Origin: a virus
IMG/VR virus record: IMGVR_UViG_3300044679_000035
Coordinates: 1-58,814 of that record
Direction: 5' to 3' (one strand)
DNA: 58,814 nucleotides
Shown in pieces: positions 8,394 through 15,705 of the stretch. A program made the translations under genes and the position numbers. Numbering within the stretch: position 1 is the first letter of the stretch; each line of letters opens with the position of its first letter. Under the pieces are notes generated by a model, which saw only the letters and a list, made by a program, of their open reading frames with translations, was not told the DNA's origin and ran no database searches.

Positions 8394-8774
8394 ATGATCA
8401 AATTGCTGTGCAGCAGAGTGACAAAAACCGGTCGGCGGCTTGGGCCGTCGCACGATGTCGTCGTCACGTTCACCGACCTGGGCGATTTCATGCCGATGTT
8501 CATCGACGGAAAGACCGTTGACGCGCTGACCAGCAAGATGGAATTTGATGGCCGGACGATCTACTCGCAAATCAATCTTGCGAATGCAAGGGGCACCCAA
8601 GACGCTCGCAAGAAATGGGACACTGAAGTGCTGCTGCGGGAGGGGATTGATATGACTGAATACCGACTGGCTGAGTACAGCGACGGATGGACTCTCGGTC
8701 TCGTTGATCGCGTACCGTTTATTGTTCGTGCCCGCTCGGTTTTGCGCCGCATTGCTTCCGTATTGGCTGCATAG
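8394..8774 (+). CDS. Hypothetical protein
   Basis: 126 residues after an 87-nt gap holding only very short frames; ribosome site GAGAGG. N-terminal half likely beta-rich (HDVVVTFTDLGDFMPMFIDGKTVDAL); the C-terminus has a weakly hydrophobic stretch (GLVDRVPFIVRARSVLRRIASVLAA). No family recognised. Sits in the head gene cluster. Confidence 0.6.
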   Translation: MIKLLCSRVTKTGRRLGPSHDVVVTFTDLGDFMPMFIDGKTVDALTSKMEFDGRTIYSQINLANARGTQDARKKWDTEVLLREGIDMTEYRLAEYSDGWTLGLVDRVPFIVRARSVLRRIASVLAA

Positions 8775-8776
8775 CA

Positions 8777-9220
8777 ATGGCCACCCTCCAGGAGATTGAA
8801 ATTTTAGATCGCCTCAAGAGCAGCCTCCGCGAAGCCGCCGATCAAGCGGACCGTCTGGCGAAAGGCGAGCGCGGGCGTTTGTATCCGCAGTTCCGCGAGA
8901 ACATGAAACTGATCTGGGGCTGCTGTCGTCAGATGACGCAGTGGCGCTTCGATTCGCGCTGGGGCGTCTTCGGCAACAAGGTCAAGGACTGTCAGGAACG
9001 CTGCCGGAGATGGCTGGTCGAAAAGCATGGGCCGGCGATGTACAAGAAACTTGCCGAACAGTTGCGATTCGCGCTGAAACAGGCAACCGACCTTGAGACG
9101 ATGCGAACCGGCAAACGTGGCGCCATCACGCCACGCATACTGACGCCGGACACCCGCACGCAGGGGCGGCAGATACTTGTCCCGCCAGGCTTCAAGGACA
9201 TCAGGGAGACCGTGCATTGA
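8777..9220 (+). CDS. Hypothetical helical protein of the head cluster
   Basis: 147 residues, mostly charged helices (EIEILDRLKSSLREAADQADRLAKGER; MYKKLAEQLRFALKQATDLETM). Located two bases after the previous stop and overlapping the next TTG start. A role in head assembly is suggested only by position. Confidence 0.65.
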   Translation: MATLQEIEILDRLKSSLREAADQADRLAKGERGRLYPQFRENMKLIWGCCRQMTQWRFDSRWGVFGNKVKDCQERCRRWLVEKHGPAMYKKLAEQLRFALKQATDLETMRTGKRGAITPRILTPDTRTQGRQILVPPGFKDIRETVH

Positions 9221-9792
9221 CGCTCGCAAAGGCATTTGCGCTTTTCCGGAGCAAGGTTTCGGCAGAAGCGAAGAATTCATCGGACGAGGAATGGGCGGAA
9301 GCTCTGGCGACGATTGCGGAATCCGCCCTGAACTCGCTGGAGCGCATCGCTGTCGCCTTGGTGAAGTTGCTCAGACAAATGAGCAGCCTCCCAAAATGGG
9401 TCAACAAGCCGATCTATCAGGCGCAGACCGTCCCGATCCTGCAAATCAATCTGGCCTCGATGTATGCGGCTTGCGGGATCGCGAATAGCATGGCTGCGTG
9501 TGCCATCGCGCGCGGGGTGCCGGAGAAGCCGCCGGCATGGGTGCGCTTCGACAGTTGGGCCGCGCTCTACGAAAATTCGACGCCCGACGAGTTCCAGGTG
9601 CTGCTCGGTGACATCCATCGCCGCTCCGTCGAATATGCCGAGGAGCAGCGGAAGCGCGCCAGGGCGCTGAAGAACTGCAGGCATCGCTGGTCGATCACGC
9701 ACGGCGTCGCGACGAAGGCTTGCATGGATTGCGGACGCGTCGAGCCGGTCGTGCCGGAACGAAAACTGGAACTTGCCCAGGATGCCGTGTGA
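9217..9792 (+). CDS. Hypothetical protein with C-terminal zinc-ribbon-like motif
   Basis: 191 residues from a TTG overlapping the previous stop, with CAGGGAG about seven bases upstream. Helical N-terminal two thirds; C-terminal CRHRWSITHGVATKACMDCG offers Cys/His ligands for a zinc ribbon (about 165-185). No family recognised. Confidence 0.6.
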   Translation: MTLAKAFALFRSKVSAEAKNSSDEEWAEALATIAESALNSLERIAVALVKLLRQMSSLPKWVNKPIYQAQTVPILQINLASMYAACGIANSMAACAIARGVPEKPPAWVRFDSWAALYENSTPDEFQVLLGDIHRRSVEYAEEQRKRARALKNCRHRWSITHGVATKACMDCGRVEPVVPERKLELAQDAV

Positions 9793-10027
9793 GCAGGTCA
9801 GATTTGAGAATGGCGTATCCGCCATCATCTGCACGAAGCGGAAGCGCAAGAAGTGTGCGTTCTGCGAGCGATGGGCGACGCGGCTCTGCGCCTTTCCTCA
9901 TTCGTTGCGGAAAAGCGGGACATGCGACAAGCCGCTCTGCGATCGTCATGCGCGGTCGATTCTGGACGCCGATTACTGCCATGACCATCCGAAACTCCCG
10001 GTTCACCAACTGGCGCTTGCCCTGTGA
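9782..10027 (+). CDS. Small Cys/His-rich putative zinc-binding protein
   Basis: 81 residues from the ATG at 9782 (a TTG at 9773 is also possible). Cys/His spacing CAFCERWATRLCAFPH, CDKPLCDRH, YCHDH suggests one or two zinc sites. Overlaps the previous gene by 11 bp and the next ATG by one base. Metal binding is inferred from spacing. Confidence 0.6.
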   Translation: MPCEQVRFENGVSAIICTKRKRKKCAFCERWATRLCAFPHSLRKSGTCDKPLCDRHARSILDADYCHDHPKLPVHQLALAL

Positions 10028-10467
10028 TGCCTCCTGAGCCCTTCATCTCGCCGGCCAACGAATACGAGGACGCGCCCTCCGAGGACGAAATCGCGGCAAC
10101 GGCCGCACTCGACGACACGGAAGCCGCCGCATCCCCCGAGGACATGGCGCGGCGCAATCGGCGGATCAAGCTGCAGGTCGAGCGTGTCCAGCGGGCGTGG
10201 AAGGACATGATGGCGACGCCGCATGGCCGCGAGGCGGTCTGGGAACTTTTGAACGATTGCGGAATCACGCAGATGCGCATCGCGAAGAGCCCGTTCGGAT
10301 TTCCGGACACCAACGAGACATTTTTCGAGGCCGGAAAGCATGCCGTCGGCGAGGCGCTTTCACAGAAGCTGCAAATCATCGACTATGAGTCTCACCGCGC
10401 GATGATGCTGGAACATCACCCGGCGTTCGCGCCGCCGAGGAAAACGAAGAGGGCAAAACCGCAATGA
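10027..10467 (+). CDS. Bbp19-like phage structural protein
   Basis: 146 residues. After an acidic N-terminus the segment about 50-120 (QRAWKDMMATPHGREAVWELLNDCGI... NETFFEAGKHAVGEALSQKL) has the layout of the BPP-1 Bbp19 family: a one-turn lead, GR, a helix, then ETFF.AG...VG. It lies just upstream of scaffold and capsid genes, as in BPP-1-like phages. Exact role unknown. Confidence 0.65.
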   Translation: MPPEPFISPANEYEDAPSEDEIAATAALDDTEAAASPEDMARRNRRIKLQVERVQRAWKDMMATPHGREAVWELLNDCGITQMRIAKSPFGFPDTNETFFEAGKHAVGEALSQKLQIIDYESHRAMMLEHHPAFAPPRKTKRAKPQ

Positions 10468-11324
10468 GCGAGCCACACGATCCCGCCGTAGAGGCCCAGC
10501 CGTCAGTTCCGGATGCCAGCGCCGCGCCGGCGGCCGCCGAATCGGTCACAGCGGCCCCGGAGACAGCCCAGCAGCCCGCACAGACCCCGGAACCGGCGCC
10601 CGAAGGTGCCAAACCGGAAGGCGAGAAGCCTGCCGAGCCGCGACCCCATTTCGACGAGCCGTCCCTGCTCGAATCCGGTAAGAAGCCGGACGAAAAGGCG
10701 GTCGAGAAGTCGGTCGATAAAAAGCCTGACGAAGCGGCAAAGCCCGACGGACAGCAGCGTGAGCAACCCCAGGCAGAGCCGTTCAAATTCGATGCCTACG
10801 TGCTGCCGGAGGGCTTCAAGGCCGATGACGCCTTGATCGGACGCTTCAACGAGACGCTGACAAAGGCGGACCTGAATCCGCAGGCCCGCGGACAGGAACT
10901 GCTCAACATGCACGCCGAGGCCATGACGCGCTATTCCGAGCAGGTCGCCGAGCAGCAGATGAAGCTTTTCTCCGATACCCGGCGCAGCTGGCGCGATCAG
11001 ATCAAGGCTGACCTCGAAATGGGCGGCCCGTCCTACAATTCTACGCTGAAAGATGCGGCGGAAATGCGCGACCTCTTCGTCTCTCCGGCTCATATGCAGG
11101 AATTTGACGAGTTCTGCCGCTTCACCGGCGCCGGGGATCATCCGGCCTTTACGCGGCTCATGCGTGCCATCGCGCGCCGCTTCAAAGAGCCGGGACCCAA
11201 GACGCCGGCCTTCACCCCCCCATCGGACATCGGCCAGAAGCCTGCCGGGCGCGCGGGGGCCAGACAGCAGACGCTTTACGAGCACCCACGGTCACAGGAA
11301 GCCCGCGACCAGCAGCGGAAATAG
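10464..11324 (+). CDS. Putative capsid scaffolding protein
   Basis: 286 residues. The first third is a disordered Ala/Pro/Glu/Lys-rich region; the rest is helical (DALIGRFNETLTKADLNPQARGQELLNMHAEAMTRYSEQVAEQQMKL). Helical scaffold character, an acidic disordered half and a position between portal and major capsid support an internal prohead scaffold removed before DNA filling. No protease domain is visible. Confidence 0.7.
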   Translation: MSEPHDPAVEAQPSVPDASAAPAAAESVTAAPETAQQPAQTPEPAPEGAKPEGEKPAEPRPHFDEPSLLESGKKPDEKAVEKSVDKKPDEAAKPDGQQREQPQAEPFKFDAYVLPEGFKADDALIGRFNETLTKADLNPQARGQELLNMHAEAMTRYSEQVAEQQMKLFSDTRRSWRDQIKADLEMGGPSYNSTLKDAAEMRDLFVSPAHMQEFDEFCRFTGAGDHPAFTRLMRAIARRFKEPGPKTPAFTPPSDIGQKPAGRAGARQQTLYEHPRSQEARDQQRK

Positions 11325-11361
11325 GCTTTACACGCGAAGGCCGCTTAGCTATTTTCCGAAT

Positions 11362-11433
11362 AGAGCGGTGGAGCAGTGGTAGCTCGTCAGCCTCATAAGC
11401 TGAAGGTCGCCGATTCGAATTCGGCCCGCTCCA
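11362..11433 (+). tRNA. tRNA-Met (anticodon CAT)
   Basis: Cloverleaf read by hand. Acceptor 11362-11368 pairs with 11426-11432, with an A:C mismatch at 1:72. D stem GAGC/GCTC. Anticodon stem TCAGC/GCTGA encloses loop CTCATAA. T stem GCCGA/TCGGC encloses loop TTCGAAT. CCA is not encoded. The anticodon stem lacks the GGG/CCC of initiators, so an elongator Met (or Ile2 precursor) is more likely. The IS-like element begins seven bases after the gene. Confidence 0.88.
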
Positions 11434-11439
11434 ATTACG
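11429..11439. repeat. Left flanking direct repeat of the IS1595-type element
   Basis: CTCCAATTACG, matching CTCCAATTCCG at 14265 in 10 of 11 positions. The first four or five bases are the 3' end of the tRNA gene. It abuts the left terminal inverted repeat, as expected for a target-site duplication; IS1595 family duplications are usually 8 bp. Confidence 0.65.
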
Positions 11440-11464
11440 GGCGATTATGTCTTTGACAAAGGTA
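11440..11464 (+). repeat. Left terminal inverted repeat of the element
   Basis: Begins GGCGATTATG and ends TTGACAAAGGTA. Differs from the right copy at positions 10 and 13. Contains a TTGACA, as does the right copy, and the ATG of the first passenger frame. Confidence 0.75.
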
Positions 11465-11656
11465 TCCGCAATGGATAGAGATGGCGCCGACAGGCCGACG
11501 CTAGAAATCACTCCGTCGATGGCGGCGGCTGGCGCTGACGCCATCGACGGTGGCTTCGACATAGACGGGGAACAGAATTACCCTTCCCGGGCGGAATGGG
11601 CTTCCGACATATTCCGCGCCATGTGGGCCGCTAAGGCAAAAGACGGTCCCGCGTGA
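11447..11656 (+). CDS. Small hypothetical passenger protein
   Basis: 69 residues. The core LEITPSMAAAGADAI... AEWASDIFRAMWAAKAK resembles small proteins of unknown role common in Alphaproteobacteria that begin near M-ITPEM-EAG. The first ATG lies inside the terminal repeat, so the ATG at 11471 or a later start may be the true one. Its 3' end overlaps the MltR-like gene tail-to-tail by 26 bp. Confidence 0.5.
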   Translation: MSLTKVSAMDRDGADRPTLEITPSMAAAGADAIDGGFDIDGEQNYPSRAEWASDIFRAMWAAKAKDGPA

Positions 11657-12224
11657 CGATCTTCCCGAGATGTTCGAGCGTTCCGGGCTTCTTAGGCTTC
11701 AGAATGTCAGACTTCAGGCAACTCGCGATGTAAAGGCACGTCTCGATGTAGCGAACACGCGGCTTTGCCAAGTCACGCCCGGCAGTCTCCATCAAAGTCA
11801 TCCAGTCTGCCATCTGGAGGAGCCCGCAAGCATTCTCGACGGCTTCTGTGGCAAAACCAACGTACCTCACAGAGTGAGCGAAGACATTCCGGATTTCTCG
11901 TATGCGGTTTAGGTCCGCGAGGGTCTTGGGTCCGAAGATTCCCAAGGCGTCCGCGAGCTTGATCCGGGCCGAAAAATCGGCAATCGGTCCATTGCAGTCA
12001 TAGCGGAAAAGCCTTGATCTTTCGTCCCCGGACAGAGGCCGCAAATGCGCCAATATTGAAACCTCAAGAGCCTTTTCGAGGAGTGATGCCCCGATCATTG
12101 CTATGGCATGGTCCGAAAAATCGTTATGCTCAGGCTCAAGGTGTCGGAGCGTAAGGCGGATAATCTCATCGCTTGGGATTTCGGCCGCTAGATCACGGAG
12201 GCGTTTTGATGTCGCAGAAGCCAT
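11631..12224 (-). CDS. MltR-like family protein (passenger gene)
   Basis: 197 residues from the ATG at 12224. The segment MIGASLLEKALEVSILAHL... ADFSARIKLADALGIFGPKTLADLNRIREIRNVFAHS has the helical layout and NxFAH motif of the MltR (mannitol repressor-like) family, many members of which are not mannitol regulators. DNA binding is not evident from the sequence. Its 5' end overlaps a divergent small gene by 16 bp. Probably captured host DNA. Confidence 0.65.
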   Translation of the reverse strand: MASATSKRLRDLAAEIPSDEIIRLTLRHLEPEHNDFSDHAIAMIGASLLEKALEVSILAHLRPLSGDERSRLFRYDCNGPIADFSARIKLADALGIFGPKTLADLNRIREIRNVFAHSVRYVGFATEAVENACGLLQMADWMTLMETAGRDLAKPRVRYIETCLYIASCLKSDILKPKKPGTLEHLGKIVTRDRLLP

Positions 12225-12379
12225 CAGAAACCTATTCCGACGCGGAAGCCACCCAGCGCATGAATGAGGCGGTCCGGCGCGCCCTGAACACCCCACACAA
12301 GCCCCATGCGCCCCTGAAGGCTAAGCCGAAACCAGAGCCGGCAAAAGCCGCCACGAAGCGGGCTCGCAAGCCAGCCTGA
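12209..12379 (+). CDS. Small Lys/Ala-rich hypothetical protein (passenger)
   Basis: 56 residues with a clean GGAGG upstream of the ATG at 12209. TYSDAEATQRMNEAVRRAL followed by a Lys/Pro/Ala-rich tail is typical of short proteins of unknown function in Rhizobiales, some of which sit next to toxin genes. Read divergently from the MltR-like gene with 16 bp of overlap. Confidence 0.65.
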   Translation: MSQKPSETYSDAEATQRMNEAVRRALNTPHKPHAPLKAKPKPEPAKAATKRARKPA

Positions 12380-12415
12380 TTCGCGATAGCCTTACCCGAC
12401 CACCCGGGGGAGAAA

Positions 12416-12766
12416 ATGCGCGTTTCTATCGCCGCTGCCGCCGCCGCACTTCTGTTCGGGACGCCCGCTTGCGCGCAAGGCTGGACAGGCAATGATCTTT
12501 TGACCATGTGCCAAGACACGAACCCCCAAAACCCGACGATATCCAAGGGTATGTGTCTAGGCTACGTCACCGGCGCCTACGAAACGTATTCTGAAACGCT
12601 GCCTCAGATAGCCTGCACCGGAAACGGCGTGACTGGCCAACAGTTGATGGACATCGTCGTCAAATTTCTTCTGCTCAACCCAGAAAAGAGGAATAAGGGG
12701 GCCGCGCTGTTGGTGGGCGCCGCATTAGCCGATGCATTCCCATGCCAAAATTCGAAATTGCAGTAG
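12416..12766 (+). CDS. Rap1a/Tai-like secreted immunity-family protein
   Basis: 116 residues: Sec signal peptide (cleavage likely after PACA, about residue 20), then LLTMCQD... MCLGYVTGAYETYSETLPQIAC... VTGQQLMDIVVKFLLLNPEKRNKGAALLVGAALADAFPC. The four Cys and overall pattern match the Rap1a/Tai immunity family, which in Serratia protects the periplasm against type VI amidase effectors. Ribosome site GGGGGAG. Within this element it is a passenger gene; whether it protects against any enzyme is unknown. Confidence 0.7.
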   Translation: MRVSIAAAAAALLFGTPACAQGWTGNDLLTMCQDTNPQNPTISKGMCLGYVTGAYETYSETLPQIACTGNGVTGQQLMDIVVKFLLLNPEKRNKGAALLVGAALADAFPCQNSKLQ

Positions 12767-12798
12767 GCGAGCAACGGAAATAATGTAGAGTCGGAAAC

Positions 12799-12820
12799 GG
12801 CGCAGGCTGGCACCTGCGCC
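12799..12820. terminator. Hairpin between convergent genes
   Basis: Perfect 8-bp stem GGCGCAGG/CCTGCGCC with a 6-nt loop, lying between the convergent Rap1a-like and BssS-like genes. No T-run follows on either strand, so intrinsic termination is uncertain. Confidence 0.4.
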
Positions 12821-12884
12821 GCCGAAAGTCGATCGCGAACCGCCAGGCCCGCGCGAATCGTATACGCGCGAGGCTTTCGAATGT

Positions 12885-13139
12885 CTAGTTCGCTGGACCG
12901 TCCCGAGTCCCAAAAAGAATCAGGTCTACCGCTAGCTGTAAATCCGTTATCAGTTCTTGTGCTTGCTCGACGGTCATGGCCACTTGTGCAATGTCTGGAG
13001 ATTTTTCAGGTCCATCCGGATTGTGTGCGAGTTCAAGGCGCAGACCAATTCCCGTCTGGTGCAATTGTGCGGTCTGATACTGGCGGAGTGGCGTAAGCCA
13101 TATGTTTCCTTGGCTATTTTTGTCCCAATCGTTGAGCAT
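12885..13139 (-). CDS. Small BssS-like protein (passenger)
   Basis: 84 residues with a strong AAGGAG before the ATG. The core GIGLRLELAHNPDGPEKSPDIAQVAMTVEQAQELITDLQLAVD resembles BssS-type small proteins (IGLRL...P...AQ..LT...A..LI..L). BssS affects biofilm formation in E. coli; the resemblance is weak. Lies just downstream of the transposase on the same strand. Confidence 0.6.
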   Translation of the reverse strand: MLNDWDKNSQGNIWLTPLRQYQTAQLHQTGIGLRLELAHNPDGPEKSPDIAQVAMTVEQAQELITDLQLAVDLILFGTRDGPAN

Positions 13140-13181
13140 AAGAACTCCTTGGTCTTTGGCGATTCCAAGGATAGCTGGAAA

Positions 13182-13208
13182 GGGGAACCGGAGTCAGTCC
13201 GGCTCCCC
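13182..13208 (-). terminator. Hairpin after the transposase gene
   Basis: Stem GGGGA/TCCCC plus CCGGA/TCCGG around a GTCAG loop, with one mismatched pair in between. Read leftward it is followed by a short T-run. It could end transposase transcription before the BssS-like gene. Confidence 0.45.
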
Positions 13209-13272
13209 GTCCAGTAGCGCCAAAATCAGGCGCAGTCGCTTCCGGCCTTCGCGGAAGCCGCGCGTCTCTTTT

Positions 13273-14196
13273 TCAATGAGGTTGCCGGTATGTCAGGCGC
13301 TTGCCGACTGCCCCTTTGACGGCGCGCTCTGTCCGCATCGTGTCATCGATCCCGAACCGGACGCGGTTGCTCATGCGGAAGTCGAATTCGGCCAGATAGC
13401 GCGGTAAATGCTGCGCCGACATGTGCTGGTAGGTGCCCACAAGCCCGCGCTTGAAGATCGAAAAATAGCCTTCCGCCGAATTCGTATAGACGCGCGTGCC
13501 GTCTTCCGCCGTCTTGGCGAATTCCTTGTAATGATCGACAACTTCATGCTTCGTGGCGATGAACGGCACGCGGTAGGCGTGGTAGCCATCCGTGTGCAGG
13601 AAACTGGCCGGGTCAAGATGCTCTTTCACGATCTTGCGGATTTCCGGCACGATGGACCCTTCCGCGCCGGTCAGACGGCGCGAGCGGACGCGCCCGCCAC
13701 GCTCGACCAGCGACACGAATTTCAGGTTCTTGGTCTTGCGCGGGCGCGACTTAGGCGACTTGCCAATTTCCGTCTCGTCCACTTCCACAATCGTTTCGGG
13801 ACCGCCAAGAGGTGCGGGATCGGCTGGCGTCATGGCAGCACGAATTCGGTGGGCCATGAACCACGCGGCCTTGTACGTGATACCAAGCGAGCGGTGCAGT
13901 TGGTGGGCCGAGATGCCTTTCTTGCTGCTGGCCATAAGCCGGAACGCCAGCGCCCATTTCGTAAGCGGGAGGTGGCTGCTTTCCATGACCGTGCCTGTCG
14001 TGACCGTGAACTGGCCTTCGCAAGCGTTGCAGTGGACAAGCCCGGGGCGGTGCGCTTTGCCGTTCAGCCGGTAAACCCGTTCCGTCTCGCCGCAATGCGG
14101 GCAGACCGGACCATTCGGCCAGTGCTGTTCCTCAAAATATGCGCGGGCCTTGGCTTCGTCGGTAAAGATCGGGTCGTTCAGCAAAATCGCGGTCAT
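13273..14196 (-). CDS. tnp: IS1595-family transposase
   Basis: 307 residues from the ATG at 14196 (a TTG 15 bases earlier is open). N-terminal zinc ribbon (CPHCGETERVY... CNAC). The catalytic core has VEVDETEIG, HTDGYHAY and an Asn-flanked E...K (NSAEGYFSIFKRG), followed by YLAEFDFRMSNR. This is the IS1595/ISXO2 layout with a DDE-type catalytic set. No internal stop or frameshift, so it may be active. Promoter in the right terminal repeat. Confidence 0.9.
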   Translation of the reverse strand: MTAILLNDPIFTDEAKARAYFEEQHWPNGPVCPHCGETERVYRLNGKAHRPGLVHCNACEGQFTVTTGTVMESSHLPLTKWALAFRLMASSKKGISAHQLHRSLGITYKAAWFMAHRIRAAMTPADPAPLGGPETIVEVDETEIGKSPKSRPRKTKNLKFVSLVERGGRVRSRRLTGAEGSIVPEIRKIVKEHLDPASFLHTDGYHAYRVPFIATKHEVVDHYKEFAKTAEDGTRVYTNSAEGYFSIFKRGLVGTYQHMSAQHLPRYLAEFDFRMSNRVRFGIDDTMRTERAVKGAVGKRLTYRQPH

Positions 14197-14222
14197 GGCG
14201 GCAACTCTCAATTTCTGCCGCT

Positions 14223-14251
14223 AATCTAGAGGTCGCGCGTACCTTTGTCAA
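14223..14251 (-). promoter_or_regulatory. Transposase promoter
   Basis: Read leftward: TTGACA (14246-14251), 17-nt spacer, TAGATT (14223-14228). The -35 box lies inside the right inverted repeat. The transposase ATG is about 27 nt beyond the -10 box. Confidence 0.6.
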
Positions 14252-14264
14252 GGATATAATCGCC
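14240..14264 (-). repeat. Right terminal inverted repeat of the element
   Basis: On the minus strand begins GGCGATTATA and ends TTGACAAAGGTA; 23 of 25 positions match the left end. Confidence 0.75.
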
Positions 14265-14275
14265 CTCCAATTCCG
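14265..14275. repeat. Right flanking direct repeat of the element
   Basis: CTCCAATTCCG, abutting the right inverted repeat; the copy at 11429 has A in place of C at the ninth position. Confidence 0.65.
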
Positions 14276-14290
14276 CCATAGCGGCGAGCG

Positions 14291-14521
14291 CTACCGCGCC
14301 ACCCTGATCGTGCCGTTTTCGCGGTCCAGAACACGCACCGCCGACCTGTCGTTGCGGTGCGTCATCCAGTCGTCCAGTGCCCGCCGCAGCATGTCCGGGA
14401 AACTGATTCCCAATATCTTCGCCTCGGCGGTCAAGGCGTTCACGACTCGGCCCGTGAGGGCGACGGAAAGTTTGATTTTCTGCTCTCGTTCTTCGCTCAA
14501 GCGGTGCCCTGTGGGTGCCAA
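14291..14521 (-). CDS. Ribbon-helix-helix-like small protein
   Basis: 76 residues from a TTG; a second TTG seven codons later is an alternative. KIKLSVALTGRVVNALTAEAKILGISFPDMLRRALDDWM has the short beta strand followed by two helices of a CopG/Arc-type DNA-binding protein. It is read against the late operon, just outside the IS-like element and divergent from the capsid gene, so it might regulate capsid transcription. Start and role are uncertain. Confidence 0.5.
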   Translation of the reverse strand: MAPTGHRLSEEREQKIKLSVALTGRVVNALTAEAKILGISFPDMLRRALDDWMTHRNDRSAVRVLDRENGTIRVAR

Positions 14522-14658
14522 GAAGCGGCGGAATGTGGGTGAAATCGCACCCGTTTGGATGCCGAATCACTCCCAACGGCAACTTTCTATTGCAGAAAGG
14601 ATCGGTCCGGCAAGAGCTTGAGCCCGGCAGTCGAATTTTCCGGGTCAGGAGCTATAAC

Positions 14659-15705
14659 ATGGCAACCGGGCAGTGGCCAAACATCATGGACGTGGCCAAT
14701 CGGCTCGATCCGCACGGAAAAATAGATTACATCGCTGAGATGCTCTCGCAGTGCAACGATCTGCCGGACGATGTTCCGTGGATCGAGGCCAACGAGTTCG
14801 AGGGACATAGCTTCACCTTCCGGACATCGATTCCCGCTGGTTCGTGGCGCGGCGTCAACATGGGCGTCCCTTACAGCAAGTCCACGACCGCAAAGGCGCA
14901 TATCGGGCTGGCATCGCTGGAGGACTACAGCCAGATCGATCGTCGCCTTGCCGAGGCATCCGGGGACATCGATGGCTATCGGGAGACCGAGGACTCCGCC
15001 TTCCTCGAAGGCATGGGGCAGACTTGGTCGCAGACCATGTTCTACGGGAACACGGTCGCCAATCCTCTGCAATTCATGGGGCTTTCCGGCTTCTACAACA
15101 CGGTTTCGACGGCATCCGCCCAGAATGCCGCGAACGTCTTCGACGGCGGCGGCACAGGGTCTTCAAATGCGTCGCTCTGGCTGCCGTGCTGGGGCACCCG
15201 AACGATTTTCTGCGTCTATCCGCGCGGTTCCAAGGGCGGGCTCGCGATGGAGGACAAGGCCGATACGGTTCCGGGATTCGACAATCTCGGCAACCGCTTC
15301 GAGGCCTACACGAGCTGGTTCCGGCAGCAGGGCGGTCTCTGCCCGATGGACTGGCGAAATTGCGCCCGCATCGCGAACATCGATGTCACGGCCAACGGCC
15401 TCGCTGGCAGCAATGCGCTCGACATCTTCCAGGCCCTCGCGGAAATCATGTATTTCCCGCCGGCGCTGGGCAAGCGGCAAAGCGGAATTACGCGCACCGA
15501 CGCGCCCGAGGATTCAAACCCCGGCATCCGATCGGTCATCTACACCAACCGCACGGTACGGCACTGGGCGGACGTCCAGATGATCCGCAACCGCAACGTC
15601 TGGCTGCGCGTCGACGACTACGCCGGGCGCCCCTGCGACGGCTTCCGCGACACCCCGTGGAAAATCGTCGACCAGCTGCTCAACACGGAAGCGAGGGTTG
15701 TGTAA
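14659..15705 (+). CDS. Major capsid protein (BPP-1 Bbp17-like)
   Basis: 348 residues from the ATG preceded by CAGGAG; the frame is open for 48 more codons upstream but without such a signal. Features include WIEANEFEGHSFTFRTSIP, YRETEDSAFLEGMGQTWSQTMFYGN and a Gly/Asn-rich loop before ASLWLPCWG, typical of podovirus capsids of the BPP-1 group with an HK97-type fold. It builds the icosahedral shell with the cement protein encoded directly after it. Confidence 0.82.
   Translation: MATGQWPNIMDVANRLDPHGKIDYIAEMLSQCNDLPDDVPWIEANEFEGHSFTFRTSIPAGSWRGVNMGVPYSKSTTAKAHIGLASLEDYSQIDRRLAEASGDIDGYRETEDSAFLEGMGQTWSQTMFYGNTVANPLQFMGLSGFYNTVSTASAQNAANVFDGGGTGSSNASLWLPCWGTRTIFCVYPRGSKGGLAMEDKADTVPGFDNLGNRFEAYTSWFRQQGGLCPMDWRNCARIANIDVTANGLAGSNALDIFQALAEIMYFPPALGKRQSGITRTDAPEDSNPGIRSVIYTNRTVRHWADVQMIRNRNVWLRVDDYAGRPCDGFRDTPWKIVDQLLNTEARVV

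Larger units (their letters stand above)
11440..14264. mobile_element. IS1595-family element with passenger genes (transporter IS)
   Basis: A 2,825-bp unit bounded by 25-bp inverted repeats (23 of 25 identical, tips GGCGATTAT) and an 11-bp imperfect direct repeat. The transposase is read leftward from the right end. The tip sequence fits the ISNwi1 subgroup pattern as I remember it; those elements are normally about 1.1 kb, so the extra 1.7 kb is passenger DNA: an MltR-like gene, a Rap1a-like gene, a BssS-like gene and two small genes. It sits between scaffold and capsid genes without breaking either. Confidence 0.75.

Noticed and set aside
13209-13272. Continuation of the transposase in another frame (NLIEKETRGFREGRKRL...)
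   Set aside because: It lacks a normal start codon and the transposase already ends after its usual C-terminal motifs, so I could not support a separate gene or a programmed frameshift.
11429-14275. Integrase-type att sites at the tRNA 3' end
   Set aside because: No integrase is present. The repeats abut IS1595-like inverted termini with a transposase inside, so target duplication by transposition explains them better.
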